A stretch of DNA of 40,627 bases. It comes from an uncultured Ruminococcus sp. (lineage in GTDB: Bacteria; Bacillota; Clostridia; Oscillospirales; Ruminococcaceae). The notes under the pieces are model-generated. The model saw nothing but the letters and a program-made list of their open reading frames with translations. It ran no database searches and was not told the origin of the DNA. A program made the position numbers and the translations under genes. Location: positions 1-40,627 of the forward strand of contig URTF01000011.1 of assembly GCA_900550695.1 (NCBI GenBank), in the 5' to 3' direction. Positions within the stretch are counted from its first letter, which is position 1. Each line of letters begins with the position of its first letter. Positions 23,703 to 33,800 of this stretch are shown one piece after another.

Positions 23703-24420
23703 CATATCCCCTCGGTGTTACCATTTTTCCGTTTATGATCTTCGTCAGACTGTTGCCGATGAAAACCGTTGTGAACATATCCGCTTCAAAATCCGCAAGC
23801 TCCGAAAGCGTCAAAATACCGTATCCTTCGCCGACTCTGCCGATGTTTTTCGCATAGCCGCAGACGGTTTCGGGAGAACGAAATTTGAGGACAATTTCAC
23901 AAGCTTTTTTAAGATGATCGGGGCGCTGTTTCGATGACGGATTATAGAGCGCAATGACAAAATCCGCTTTGGCGGCACACTCCAATCTCAACGCTATCTT
24001 TTCGGCAGGAGTAAGCAGATCGGACAAACTTATCACCGCAAAGTCGTGCGTGAGCGGTGCGCCGAGCAATGCACCGCCGCTGAGTGCCGCAGTCAGACCT
24101 GCGACCGTCCGGATATCAGCCTGCGGAAACCTCGCCGAAAGCTCATAAGCAAGCCCTGCCATACCGTAGACCTCGCTGTCGCCGCTGCAAACGAGCGAGA
24201 CCGTTCTGCCGCTTGCCGCTTGTTCAAGGGCATACAGAACACGCTCTTTTTCCTGCCTCATTCCCGTAAAAAAATATTCTTTCTGCGGAAAAAACTGCTT
24301 CAAAAGCTCGGTGTAGACCTTGTAGCCGACTATCAGATCGCTGCTTTCTATCGCCTGCCGAGCCTCCTCGGTCATTCCGCCGAAGCTGCCGCAGCCAAAC
24401 CCAACAACATAAAGCTTCAT
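23695..24420 (-). CDS. cbiH: Cobalt-precorrin-3 C17-methyltransferase CbiH/CobJ
   Basis: Methylates C17 and promotes ring contraction in the anaerobic route. The 241 residues fit CobJ/CbiH: GYKVYTELL near 32-40, a SAM-binding CSGDSEVYGMAG, and GAPLTHDFAVISLSDLLTP, the long family signature. One oddity is Ala in place of the usual Pro in the VPGITA-like segment (here VAGLTA). Start ATG at 24420 overlaps the cbiG stop by 4 bp. No ferredoxin-like C-terminal domain is present, as in short anaerobic forms. Confidence 0.92.
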   Translation of the reverse strand: MKLYVVGFGCGSFGGMTEEARQAIESSDLIVGYKVYTELLKQFFPQKEYFFTGMRQEKERVLYALEQAASGRTVSLVCSGDSEVYGMAGLAYELSARFPQADIRTVAGLTAALSGGALLGAPLTHDFAVISLSDLLTPAEKIALRLECAAKADFVIALYNPSSKQRPDHLKKACEIVLKFRSPETVCGYAKNIGRVGEGYGILTLSELADFEADMFTTVFIGNSLTKIINGKMVTPRGYDV

Positions 24421-25451
24421 AACATTTTCCTTTCAAAATCTATGCTTACGGGAAGCTCGCCGAGTGCCGCAGTTACGCCGTTTTCCGCAGTTTTCGGCAG
24501 GATCGGATCTGCTCCCGAACAAACGACGCTCCGCTCGCAGACGTTGTCCGTCCCCGTTGTTTTCAGCACAAAATCAGAACTTTCAAAGTCACCGTTCACG
24601 CTCATAAGCTCCTCTGCCGAATAGGTCAGAAGTCTTATTTTTCGCTTTTGGCAAAATTCAAGAAGCCCCTTTTCATCGGATTTTATATCTATCGTTGCCG
24701 CCGCACAAAGTCTTTCTTCCGAAATTTTTGCAGCTTCAAAGCAAGCCTTAACGTGTGCTTCGATCATTTCACACGATGTTCCTCTTTTGCAGCCGATGCC
24801 GACAACGATATTTTTCGGCGGAAGAAAAAGCGTCGTTTCAAACGGCTTTTTTTCATCGTCAGTGCCTATATAAATTCCGATCTTGCAAGCTTTGTCTAAG
24901 CTGATTTCGGGTGGGATATTTTCGCACGGATATTCGCTCAGAAGTCCGATTTTTTCGCCGTCAAGGACAGCCGAAGCTATCTTTTTCGATGCGTCCAAGT
25001 CAGTGATAACAAGCCCGTTCGCCTTTGCAAAGCTGTCGGGAGAAAATCGTCCCCCAACGTCCGTGGCCGTTGTTATCACAGGTACTGCACCGATATTTTC
25101 TGCGATAAGCTGCGCAAGCCGATTCGCTCCGCCGATGTGTCCCGACAAAAGCGGTATGACAAATTTTTCGCAGTCATCAATGACGATAACGGCAGGGTCG
25201 CTTGCTTTCGATCTTATATGCGGAGCTATCGCACGGACGGCAATTCCGCTCGCACAGACGAAAACAAGTGCATCGCAGGTGTTGAAAAGCTTTGCGGAAA
25301 GTGCATAAACATCATCGAAGCTTTGCGATTTTTCATCGGTGTGTGTGTGAAAACAGAAGCGTTCGGCGGTGTTTTTTTCGTTCAAAAAATCAGTGACTTT
25401 CTGCGACAAAATCCGTCCCTTTTCCGTGAAAGAAATAACGGCGGCTCTCAT
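24417..25451 (-). CDS. cbiG: Cobalt-precorrin-5A hydrolase CbiG
   Basis: Opens the delta-lactone of cobalt-precorrin-5A and releases acetaldehyde, a step specific to the anaerobic pathway. The 344 residues contain the CbiG hallmarks VFVCASGIAVRAIAPHI and VIPLLSGHIGGANRLA, and a C-terminal segment starting GIGCKRGTSCEMIE that matches the CbiG C-terminal domain. It overlaps cbiF and cbiH by 4 bp each. Its presence with CbiD and CbiK shows that this operon encodes early-cobalt-insertion synthesis. Confidence 0.94.
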   Translation of the reverse strand: MRAAVISFTEKGRILSQKVTDFLNEKNTAERFCFHTHTDEKSQSFDDVYALSAKLFNTCDALVFVCASGIAVRAIAPHIRSKASDPAVIVIDDCEKFVIPLLSGHIGGANRLAQLIAENIGAVPVITTATDVGGRFSPDSFAKANGLVITDLDASKKIASAVLDGEKIGLLSEYPCENIPPEISLDKACKIGIYIGTDDEKKPFETTLFLPPKNIVVGIGCKRGTSCEMIEAHVKACFEAAKISEERLCAAATIDIKSDEKGLLEFCQKRKIRLLTYSAEELMSVNGDFESSDFVLKTTGTDNVCERSVVCSGADPILPKTAENGVTAALGELPVSIDFERKML

Positions 25452-26203
25452 TTTTTCGCCTTTCTGAAACCCGTTTCAAAACTTGGGTCGTAGAGCTTTG
25501 AAAGGTGTCTGTTCTCGCCGAGAAAGTCGCCGACAACAATGAGGGCAGTCTTATTTATGCCGTTTTTCTCAGCAGTTTCGGCGAGCGTTCCGACCGTACA
25601 GCGACAGACCTTTTCATCTGCCCACGTTGCTTTGTAGACAAGAGCGGCAGGAGTTTCCGCCGTGCAGCCGCCATTTTGCAGCCGCTCGGAAACCTCGGCA
25701 GTCATTCCTGCGCTCAGGAATATCACCATTGAAGCACCGTGCGAGGCAAGGCTCTCAAGGCTCTCCTTTTCGGGTACTGACGTGCGCCCTGCCATTCGGG
25801 TGATTATGACCGACTGCGACACCTCGGGCAAGGTATATTCGGCTTTGAGCGCCGCTGCTGCGCCGCAGAACGAGCTTACCCCGGGGCAGATTCGATATTC
25901 TATCCCGAGTTCGTCCAGTCTGTCCGTCTGTTCACGGATCGCACCGAAAAGTGACGGGTCGCCCGTGTGAAGCCGAACGGTGTTTTTGCCCTCGGCTTCG
26001 GCTTTCTTCATCACATCGATAACTTCGTCCAAAGTCATATATGCGCTGTTGTATATTTCGCAGCTGTCCTTTGCATATTCCGTCAGTTCGGGATTGACGA
26101 GCGAGCCTGCATAGATCAAAACGTCCGCATTTTCGACAAGCTTTTTCCCCCTTATGGTTATAAGGTCAGCCGCACCGCAGCCGGCTCCAACAAAATCAAC
26201 CAT
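25448..26203 (-). CDS. cbiF: Cobalt-precorrin-4 C11-methyltransferase CbiF
   Basis: SAM-dependent methylation at C11. The 251 residues show the family features FVGAGCGAADLITIRG at the N-terminus, YAGSLVNPEL, RLHTGDPSLFGA (SAM loop) and a CPGVSSFCGAAAAL segment. Length is normal. It overlaps cbiD by 8 bp and cbiG by 4 bp. The preceding C20-methyltransferase (CbiL) is not encoded in this window. Confidence 0.95.
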   Translation of the reverse strand: MVDFVGAGCGAADLITIRGKKLVENADVLIYAGSLVNPELTEYAKDSCEIYNSAYMTLDEVIDVMKKAEAEGKNTVRLHTGDPSLFGAIREQTDRLDELGIEYRICPGVSSFCGAAAALKAEYTLPEVSQSVIITRMAGRTSVPEKESLESLASHGASMVIFLSAGMTAEVSERLQNGGCTAETPAALVYKATWADEKVCRCTVGTLAETAEKNGINKTALIVVGDFLGENRHLSKLYDPSFETGFRKAKK

Positions 26204-27335
26204 TGTATTCCTCCGAAATTATTCCGATAAGCTCGCAGGCACGGGAGGTTTCGACTGTTATCCCATGCTTGTCCGAGAACATCACAGCACCGATATTTAC
26301 AGCATTTTTCACCTTTGCGTCAAGATAATATTCCGCTCTTTTTGCAAGGATATCAAGCGTTTTTTCCATATATCCGTGTTCTTTCAGAATGTCGAGCGCC
26401 GCATCGACCGTTGCACATTCGGGTATATTTCTCAAAGCTTCACTTTCCGCTCCGGCAAGCACTCCGCAGGTCACAAGCACGTCCATTCGGCCGTCAGCCT
26501 GCGCAGAATGTGTGTTCATAATTCCTGCACCGAGCTTAACGAGCTTTCCGATATGACCGATGATAAGAATATTTTCAAAGCCGTATTCGAGCGCCGAATC
26601 TATCGCTTCTCCGATGAAATTACTGCACTTCACGCTCTTTTCAAGCGCAAACGGCATTGACTTCTGAATGAAATTTTCACTGTAATTTCCGAGCGTCAGC
26701 AGGAGCGCATTGTGTCCCTCGGCTTTTCTCATTCGCTCTTCAAGGCGTATCGTATCGATAAGTGCGGAATTGCTCATCGGCTCGACAATGCCGCTCGTTC
26801 CGATTATCGAAATGCCGCCCTCGATGCCCATTCGTGGGTTGTAGGTCTTCTTCGCAATTTCTTCGCCGTTCGGAACGGAAATTTCTATGCGAAAGCCGCC
26901 GTGATAGTCGTGCATTTCGGCAGTCTTTTCCACTGCTGCCGCTATCATTTTCCGTGGAACGGAGTTTATCGCAGCTTCGCCTATCGGTTGGTCAAGTCCT
27001 GCTTTTGTGACCTTTCCGACACCCTCGCCGCCGACTATCTCAACGCCGTGCGGAATTCGGCTGACCTTTGCATAAACGAGTATCCCGTTCGTGATATCGG
27101 GATCGTCGCCGCTGTCTTTTTTTATCGCACATTCCGCATAGTCCGTGCTTATAGCCGCATCAAGAACTTCCAGTTTTAACAGTACTCCTTTTGGGGTCAT
27201 TATCTCCGAAAATTCCGATATTTCACCGCTTATAAGCATTTCCGCAGCTGCACCCGATGCAGCTGCGGCGCACGAACCCGTCGTATATCCGCAGCGGAGC
27301 TTTTGTCCGCCGCGGTAAATATACTGTTCTGCCAT
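26196..27335 (-). CDS. cbiD: Cobalt-precorrin-5B C1-methyltransferase CbiD
   Basis: Methylates C1 in the anaerobic pathway. The 379-residue protein has the diagnostic N-terminal CGYTTGSCAAAA (about 15-26), followed by VGGEGVGKVTKAGL and PRKMI. ATG at 27335 lies 3 bp after the stop of the small lipoprotein gene. CbiD has no counterpart in the aerobic pathway, where CobF acts, so it identifies the route. Confidence 0.95.
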   Translation of the reverse strand: MAEQYIYRGGQKLRCGYTTGSCAAAASGAAAEMLISGEISEFSEIMTPKGVLLKLEVLDAAISTDYAECAIKKDSGDDPDITNGILVYAKVSRIPHGVEIVGGEGVGKVTKAGLDQPIGEAAINSVPRKMIAAAVEKTAEMHDYHGGFRIEISVPNGEEIAKKTYNPRMGIEGGISIIGTSGIVEPMSNSALIDTIRLEERMRKAEGHNALLLTLGNYSENFIQKSMPFALEKSVKCSNFIGEAIDSALEYGFENILIIGHIGKLVKLGAGIMNTHSAQADGRMDVLVTCGVLAGAESEALRNIPECATVDAALDILKEHGYMEKTLDILAKRAEYYLDAKVKNAVNIGAVMFSDKHGITVETSRACELIGIISEEYNG

Positions 27336-27338
27336 AGC

Positions 27339-27938
27339 TTATTTTACCATATCTTCTATGGAAACGCCATAGTTTTCGGTGAAATAATTCTGGAAAGCTT
27401 CAACATCGCCCTTCATTCTGTCGTTTGCACCGTCATACCTTCCGCTGTCCTTTGTGCTCTGTGTGGAATCGTTGTGTTCGGAATCCTCAACCTTTACGAT
27501 CTCGTTTGCGGCAAGGTCAAATGTGTAGTAGAAGCCTGTTCCCATCATGGAAACATAGTAGTATTCCTCAACTGTGTTGCTGTTGAGATCGAAGTTGTAA
27601 TACTCAACAGTTTCGTTTCCGTCAAGATCGGTCTTTACGAAGTTTACAGTCTTTGCTGCCTTGTCAACCGTGATCTTAAGACCTGCGCCCTCAAAAGGAG
27701 CGTTAGCTGTGTCAAGGTATGTGAGAACGCCGTTTTCATCGGTAAATACGTCTGTACCTGCTGCGCTTTCTGCTTCTGTTTCAGCCGCTTCTGTTTCTTC
27801 TGCCTGAGTTTCCTCTGCCTGAACCTCTGCCTGCGTTGTTGTTTCGCTGTCAGTCGTTGTGCTGCCCTGATTTGATGAGCAAGCCGTCATTGACATTACT
27901 GCTGCGAGTACAGCGATCGCAAGAATTTTCTTTTTCAT
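27339..27938 (-). CDS. Small lipoprotein of unknown function inside the cobalamin operon
   Basis: A 199-residue protein I do not recognise. The signal peptide carries a lipobox with Cys20 (SMTAC), followed by a Thr/Gln/Glu/Ala-rich linker to about residue 65, with repeated QAEET/EAAET units that recall cell-surface lipoprotein linkers. The C-terminal 130 residues look beta-rich (short strands such as GLKITVDKAAKTVNFVK and YYYVSMMGTGFYYTFDL). There are no His or Cys clusters to suggest metal binding. ATG at 27938 is chosen for its GGAGG at 8 nt; an apparent earlier start is a TTG codon within that site. It sits between the chlD-like gene and cbiD with 46-bp and 3-bp gaps, on the same strand, and is most likely part of the operon. 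Confidence 0.8.
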   Translation of the reverse strand: MKKKILAIAVLAAVMSMTACSSNQGSTTTDSETTTQAEVQAEETQAEETEAAETEAESAAGTDVFTDENGVLTYLDTANAPFEGAGLKITVDKAAKTVNFVKTDLDGNETVEYYNFDLNSNTVEEYYYVSMMGTGFYYTFDLAANEIVKVEDSEHNDSTQSTKDSGRYDGANDRMKGDVEAFQNYFTENYGVSIEDMVK

Positions 27939-27984
27939 TTTTTCTTCCTCCAAAAAATAAATTTATATGAAAGCCTTTCGGCGA

Positions 27985-29811
27985 TCATTCGTTAATAAAG
28001 TTTCGGACGTTTTCTTCCACAGCCGAGCCGGTTACTTCGTCAAGGCTTATGTACTGTGCGTCCATTCGCTCGGCTATCTGCTTGGCGAAGCCGAACCTTA
28101 TGTAGCTGTTCTCGGTGTCGAGAACCATTGCGCCAACTCCCGATAAACGGACTTGTTCGGCGGCTGCGAGTGCGTCCGCAAAGGGGTCATCACTGCGGAG
28201 CGGAACGTTCGCTTTCCCGTCCGAGATCAATATAAGATACTGGAGCGCATCGGGAGTTCGGATACGCTCGGCACGGAGAAGCTCACACGCCGCCGCTATT
28301 CCTGCGGCAAGCGGAGTTTTTCCGCCCGTCGGAAGCCCGTCCATACACTTTCGTGCAAGCTCGGGACTACCCGTTATGTTAAGCAGGGTTTGCGCACCGT
28401 TTCCACGAAATGCCACAACTCCCACACGGTCACGCTTTCTGTAAGCCTCGGAAAGCAGTCCTTTTACTGCGCCTTTTACCGCACGCATACGCCGCTTTGC
28501 ACCCATTGAACCGCTTGCGTCGACTGCGAAAAGTATTGTCGCACCCGTGCGCTTTTCGCGGATTTTTTTGCGGATATCGGACGGGCAAACCGAAAGCTTC
28601 ATTCCGTTTTCGGGCGTTCGCTGACGCTGATTCAAAGCGGCATTGCAGAGCGTTGGAATGACCGCAATATCGGTGCATTTTCCGTGCGGAACTGTGCTGC
28701 GGACATATCTTCCGCTGCTTTCGTTCGCTATGGTCCTGCTTCGCTTTCCGCTGCCGCCGTTTTTGCCTGCGGCTGTTTTTATCCCCTCTGCCGAAAGCGG
28801 AAGTTCATCTCCTGCGGCTTCGGCTTTTTCTCTCTGCTCGACAGAATTTTCCTCCTGCGAGGTGGTATCCTGCGGCGGCTCGGTTTCAGTCTGAGGGCTA
28901 TCCTCCGTATTTTCGGGTGAATTATCGCTGTCGGGAGTTTCCGTATTCTGCGAAACGTTCTCCTCCTGCGGAGCGTTCCTCATTCGGTGCGGAAGAACGA
29001 ACTTTGCCGCTTCGGAAACATCATCGGCGGAAACCTCCGCACCGTTTCGCCAAGCGCACAAGGCTTTCGCAGTTTCGGCAAGGATGATCTCGCATCGGTT
29101 TCCCTCGCATAATGCGCTGTTCGCCGTGAGGGCGCAGAGCCGCAGTATTTCCTCGGAAATATCAAGCTTTTCAAGCCTTTTTTTCGCATCGGAGATCTGC
29201 TGTACAAGCCTTTCTTCCTGCGGTCTGAATTTTGCGCAAAAGCTTTCTGGAGCAAGCTCATATTCGAGCCTGCGGCGTATGACCTCGGTGCGAAGATCGA
29301 TATCTTCCTCGCCCGAAACGTTCACGAACAGACTGAATTTGTCAAGCAGCTGCGGTCGGAGCGTTCCCTCTTCGGGGTTCATCGTGCCTATCGGTATGCA
29401 TCGGCAGGGGTGACGATACTCTATCCCGTCACGGCTCACGATATTCTCCTGCGAAGCGATCACTTCCGCAAGAATCCCCGAAATGTGCGTTCCGAGCAGA
29501 TTTATTTCATCAACATAGAGAAAATTTCCGTCCGCTTCGTACAAAAGTCCCTTTTCAAAGCGTTTTTCGCCGCTGTTCACAGCGTTGGTGAGGTCAAGCG
29601 TTCCGACAAGTCTGTCCTCGGTGACGTTGAGTGGTATCTCGACCGTTTTTCGTCCCGATAAAGCCGCCAGCGCACGGACAGCCGTTGATTTCGCCGTGCC
29701 TTTTTCGCCCGAGATAAGCACACCGCCGACCGCAGGGTCTACCGAATTCAGGATAAGCGCAAGCTTCAGCCTATCCTGCCCGACTATTGCGGTGAAAGGG
29801 TACGGGATCAT
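27985..29811 (-). CDS. chlD: ChlD-like chelatase subunit: AAA+ domain, acidic linker and VWA domain
   Basis: A 608-residue partner of the CobN-like chelatase. Residues 1-280 are a ChlI-like AAA+ module with an intact Walker A (GEKGTAKS, 35-42) and Walker B-type FLYVDEINLL; about 281-333 is an acidic Asp/Glu/Pro/Gln-rich linker; the C-terminal half is a von Willebrand A domain with the MIDAS motif DASGS (431-435). In classic Mg-chelatase ChlD the AAA+ motifs are decayed, so an intact ATPase site is noteworthy. It lacks the Cys insertion found in the ChlI-like neighbour. Start overlaps that gene by 4 bp (ATGA). The pair probably forms the motor complex that powers CobN. Confidence 0.88.
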   Translation of the reverse strand: MIPYPFTAIVGQDRLKLALILNSVDPAVGGVLISGEKGTAKSTAVRALAALSGRKTVEIPLNVTEDRLVGTLDLTNAVNSGEKRFEKGLLYEADGNFLYVDEINLLGTHISGILAEVIASQENIVSRDGIEYRHPCRCIPIGTMNPEEGTLRPQLLDKFSLFVNVSGEEDIDLRTEVIRRRLEYELAPESFCAKFRPQEERLVQQISDAKKRLEKLDISEEILRLCALTANSALCEGNRCEIILAETAKALCAWRNGAEVSADDVSEAAKFVLPHRMRNAPQEENVSQNTETPDSDNSPENTEDSPQTETEPPQDTTSQEENSVEQREKAEAAGDELPLSAEGIKTAAGKNGGSGKRSRTIANESSGRYVRSTVPHGKCTDIAVIPTLCNAALNQRQRTPENGMKLSVCPSDIRKKIREKRTGATILFAVDASGSMGAKRRMRAVKGAVKGLLSEAYRKRDRVGVVAFRGNGAQTLLNITGSPELARKCMDGLPTGGKTPLAAGIAAACELLRAERIRTPDALQYLILISDGKANVPLRSDDPFADALAAAEQVRLSGVGAMVLDTENSYIRFGFAKQIAERMDAQYISLDEVTGSAVEENVRNFINE

Positions 29812-30833
29812 ATTCCCTCACGGCTTTCTATCATCTCAAAAACGGAGTTGATGTCCATTCGCTGTTCCTCGAACGGCTTTCGCCTCATTCTGTGCGGAAG
29901 AACAAGCTCCGCCGCAAGCTTCATATCCTCGCCCGAAACATGATCTCTTCCCTCATAAGCCGCATTGGTGCAGGCTGTTTTTATCATCGAAATATCGGCA
30001 CGATGTCCGTCAACGCCGAGCGAAACGGATATCTCTGCGGCAAGACGAAGTATTTCGTCCGAGTAGGTCACGTTTCGGAGAAGCTTCTGTGCTTCACTTA
30101 TTTTATTGCGGAGCTTTTCCTGCTCGGGTCGCCATTGTTCGAGAAAAGCTTCGGGGTCAAGCTCATATTCAAGATAGCGTTTCACAACTTCGGTGCGCAT
30201 TTCAATGTCGGTTTCGCCCTTGACATCGACAACAAGACCGAAGCGGTCGAGCAGCTGAGGACGAAGATCGCCCTCCTCGGGATTCATCGTTCCGACGAGG
30301 ACAAATCGTGCAGGGTGACTGAACGAAACGCCCTCACGCTCGACCGTGTTCACGCCCATTGCCGCCGAGTCGAGAATAACATCGACAACGTGATCGTCAA
30401 GCAGATTTATTTCATCAACGTAAAGAATATTTCGGTTGGCTTCGGCGAGGATACCGGCTTCAAAATGCTTTTCGCCCGTTTTGAGCGCCCTTTCGATATC
30501 GAGCGTTCCGACAACCCTATCCTCGGTCGCACTCACGGGGAGGTCAACTACCCTCATTCGCCTTTTTACAGCGGTGAGATGTTCCTTGCTTCGGCAGCTT
30601 TCGCACTGACAGCTTCTGTCGTGTGGGTCGCAGGAAAACGGACAGTTCTCGACTTCATCACGCTCGGGAAGAACCTCGGTCAGCGCACGGACAGCCGTTG
30701 ACTTCGCTGTTCCCTTTTCGCCCTTGATAAGAACGCCGCCGAGCGCAGGGTTTATAAGGTTGAGTATCAGCGCACGCTTCATTTTTTCCTGTCCGACTAT
30801 CGCAGTGAACGGAAAGTATGCTTTTTTATCCAT
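29808..30833 (-). CDS. chlI: ChlI/BchI-like AAA+ chelatase ATPase
   Basis: ATPase subunit of 341 residues of the magnesium/cobalt chelatase motor. Walker A is GEKGTAKS (38-45), Walker B-type NILYVDEINLL, and VGTMNPEEGDLRPQLLDRF is the conserved sensor region. A Cys-rich insertion (Cys64, 68, 75, 77, 80) lies between Walker A and the TEDR segment, and could bind a metal or cluster. It overlaps cobN by 4 bp and the chlD-like gene by 4 bp, so all three should be made together. It may act on cobalt or on another metal. Confidence 0.9.
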   Translation of the reverse strand: MDKKAYFPFTAIVGQEKMKRALILNLINPALGGVLIKGEKGTAKSTAVRALTEVLPERDEVENCPFSCDPHDRSCQCESCRSKEHLTAVKRRMRVVDLPVSATEDRVVGTLDIERALKTGEKHFEAGILAEANRNILYVDEINLLDDHVVDVILDSAAMGVNTVEREGVSFSHPARFVLVGTMNPEEGDLRPQLLDRFGLVVDVKGETDIEMRTEVVKRYLEYELDPEAFLEQWRPEQEKLRNKISEAQKLLRNVTYSDEILRLAAEISVSLGVDGHRADISMIKTACTNAAYEGRDHVSGEDMKLAAELVLPHRMRRKPFEEQRMDINSVFEMIESREGI

Positions 30834-33800
30834 CAGCTTTCACCCTCGATCGTATTTTCTGTTTCAAGATAAGCTTTGCGTATCGCTTCAAGCTGTTCTT
30901 CGGTCGCATTCCAGTAGCCTCGGCGGCTGTATTCCTCCATCTGCTCGAGGATATCCATATAAGCGTAAGGATTGTTTTCAGCCATTCGGCGGCGCATCTC
31001 TTCGTCCTGCGCATATTTTTCGCAGAGGTCGTTGTAGACCCACTGCTCGACTGCGCCCGTTGTTGCGGCAAGTCCCATAACATTCTCGAAGCGTTCGGCT
31101 ATCTTCTGCGCACCGTGATATTTATGCGCCAACATTCCGTCTATCCACTTCGGATTCAGTACCCTTGTGCGTATGCCCTTTGCAACGGCTTTTTCTGCCG
31201 ATTCCGTTATGGGAACTGCGCCCGTTGTGTCGGTGACGAGCATTACGGCTTTTCTGCCCTTTACCGTTTCGACCGACTTCGCCAAGCCGCCGAAAAATTC
31301 ATAGTAGTGGTCGAGGTCGGTGATCTCATATTCGTTGTTGTCACGAACCTGCGAAACGATCTCAACGCTTTTCAGATTCTGCTCGTAAAGGTCGGCTGTA
31401 TCGCCGCCGTGCATCTTGCGGCTGTAAGCATAGTGGAGCGAAGTGAGGAATTGGCTTCCGAGCTGTTCTTCCTTTTCCCAAGCCTTTGTTTCGATTATCG
31501 AAGTAATACCCGTGCCGTACTCGCCCTCACGTGGTCCGAAAATTCTTGTAACGGAGAGCGAAGCGGCTTCTTCCTCGTCATAGCCTTTGTCGAGGAGATA
31601 GGAATAAAGCTTCGCCGAGTTTGCTTTCATAAAGTTCTGTTCGGGCATTTCATCGGCTTCGTTCACAAGGTGAAGCAGGTCGTCAAGATTGTCGATGAGA
31701 TTCGGGAAAAGGTCACGGAAAAATCCGCAGATATTTATTGTAACGTCAATTCTCGGTCTGCCAAGTTCTTCGATCGGGATAAGCTCGTACTTCGGGTTCC
31801 AAGCGGAATTGCCCTTTGCAAGACGTGCGCCGAGGTAACCCATTATCTGACCGATTGTTTCGCCGTGTGTGCGTGAGGTCTCCAATCCCCACAAAATGAC
31901 CGCCGTTGAGTTCGGGTAAGCTCCGTACTCGTTGAAATAGGTCTTTATCGTATTTTCAGCCGTTCTCACTCCACGCTGATACGCCGTCAGAGTCGGAACA
32001 AAACGCTGATCGAACTGATAAAGATTATACCCAGACGGCAGAACCTCGGGACTGCGGTAGATATCGCCTGCCGCTTTTGCAGGGATATATCCGCCCGAAA
32101 GTGCGTTCAGCAGCTGCTCATTTTCGGCATTATGCTTTATCTCGTTATACTTTTTCCGTCCGAATTCAATTGCTGTGCAAAGTTTTTCGGGAACATTTCC
32201 AGTGCTGAAATTTTCATCGAAATATTTCTCCGCAAGCGAATTTATCCTGCGCATCTTTTCTCCGCCGCTCTCCTCCGCCTGCGCTAAGTTTTCGCCAAGC
32301 TCCTCGGCGGCAATTTCGTTAAGTGACGGCACATCATCGTGCGGCTTTTTCAGCAGTTCACGGACATAGCAAAGTGCTTCTTCCTCCGAATAATCCTGAC
32401 CGAAAATGTGAAGTCCTTTCGGTATGAGCGAACTGTTAAGGCGGTAAAGCTCCGATTCGAGTTCTTCAAGCTCGGTTGGCAGGTTCAGTTTTTCCGCAAG
32501 CGTTACAATGTTCTGCTTTACCTCCGAAGCGGCACTTTCCGAGAACGAAAGCTGATGATGATATTCGTCAAGCATTGCGGAAAGCTCGGCATATTCGCCG
32601 TAAAGTCCGCTCTGCACGAAAACGGGCGGCTGATAGCCTATGAGCGAGGCGTGTGAACGTCGCTTTGCGATAGTCGCTTCGGACGGATTTCCGCAGTAAT
32701 AAAGGTAAAAATGCGGCATATCGTCCATAAGGATATCGGGGTAGCACATTCCGCTCATTCCGCACTCCTTGCCCTTTAAAAATTCGAGCGTTCCGTGCGT
32801 TCCGACATGGATAACGGCATCTGCGCCAAACTTGTCGTGCAGATATTTGTAGAAAGCTATGTACTGGTGGTGCGGAGGTATCGATTTATCGTGATAAAGC
32901 TTGTCGGTGTCCTCGTGAACGCCTCTTGACGGCTGCAAACCGACAAGAACGTTGCCGTAGGTCGCCGCAGGGATAAGAAAATCGCCGTTTTCATCGGTCA
33001 TTATCCCGCCGCTCGGCTCGCCCCAAGCATTTATAACGGCTTCTTTGTCCGCAAAGCCGTTCAGGAACTTTTTATAGTCGGAAAGCGGATATTTCGGCAT
33101 ATTTCCGTTGTCGAAATACTTGCCCGAATTGACTATTCCGCCGTTTATAAAGTCGGACATAAGCTTTTCCGGTGAAACATCTTCGGAAATGTAGCCGCTG
33201 TTTTTCAGCAGGGAAAGCATTGCTGATACCGACTGAAATGTATCGAGGAAAGCTCCGCCGAAAACATTGGCTTCTCCCGGTGGATAATTATAGCATATTA
33301 TCGCAATTTTCTTCTCAGAATTTGCCTTTCTGCGAAGCGAAATGAACTTCTCCGCACGGTCGGCAAGCGCTTCAAGGCGTTCCCCGATAATTTTTATCTC
33401 ATCGGATGTAACGTCAAATTCTTCGTCATAAACGGGTTCGGTCTTTGCGCCGACAGGAAGTGTCAGAACTGCGCCGTCCTGCTCGGGCAGCATCACCGAA
33501 ATGAGCATCTCGGAGGGAGTGCTGCCCTGAACCGAACCGAGCCAATCCTTTTCCGTGCGCCTTGACATAAAGAACGGGTGCAGATACGGGACGTTGAGCT
33601 CTTTCAGCATATCTGTTCCTGCGCAGATATTTCCGCCCATTGGTCCTGCACTCAGACGGAACGACATACAGTTCATTATCAGCTCTGGCTTTTTCGGAAG
33701 AAATTCCGTCAGCAGCTTTTTCAGCGTTCCGTCATTGATGCTGTCCATACCCGAAACTGCAACAGGCAGGACGTTTGCGATTCTTTGCAGGCGCTCGGCA

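Noticed and set aside
30818..31876. 352-residue open frame on the plus strand
   Set aside because: Antisense to the 3' end of cobN; Cys/Phe/His-rich composition typical of a shadow frame, no domain.
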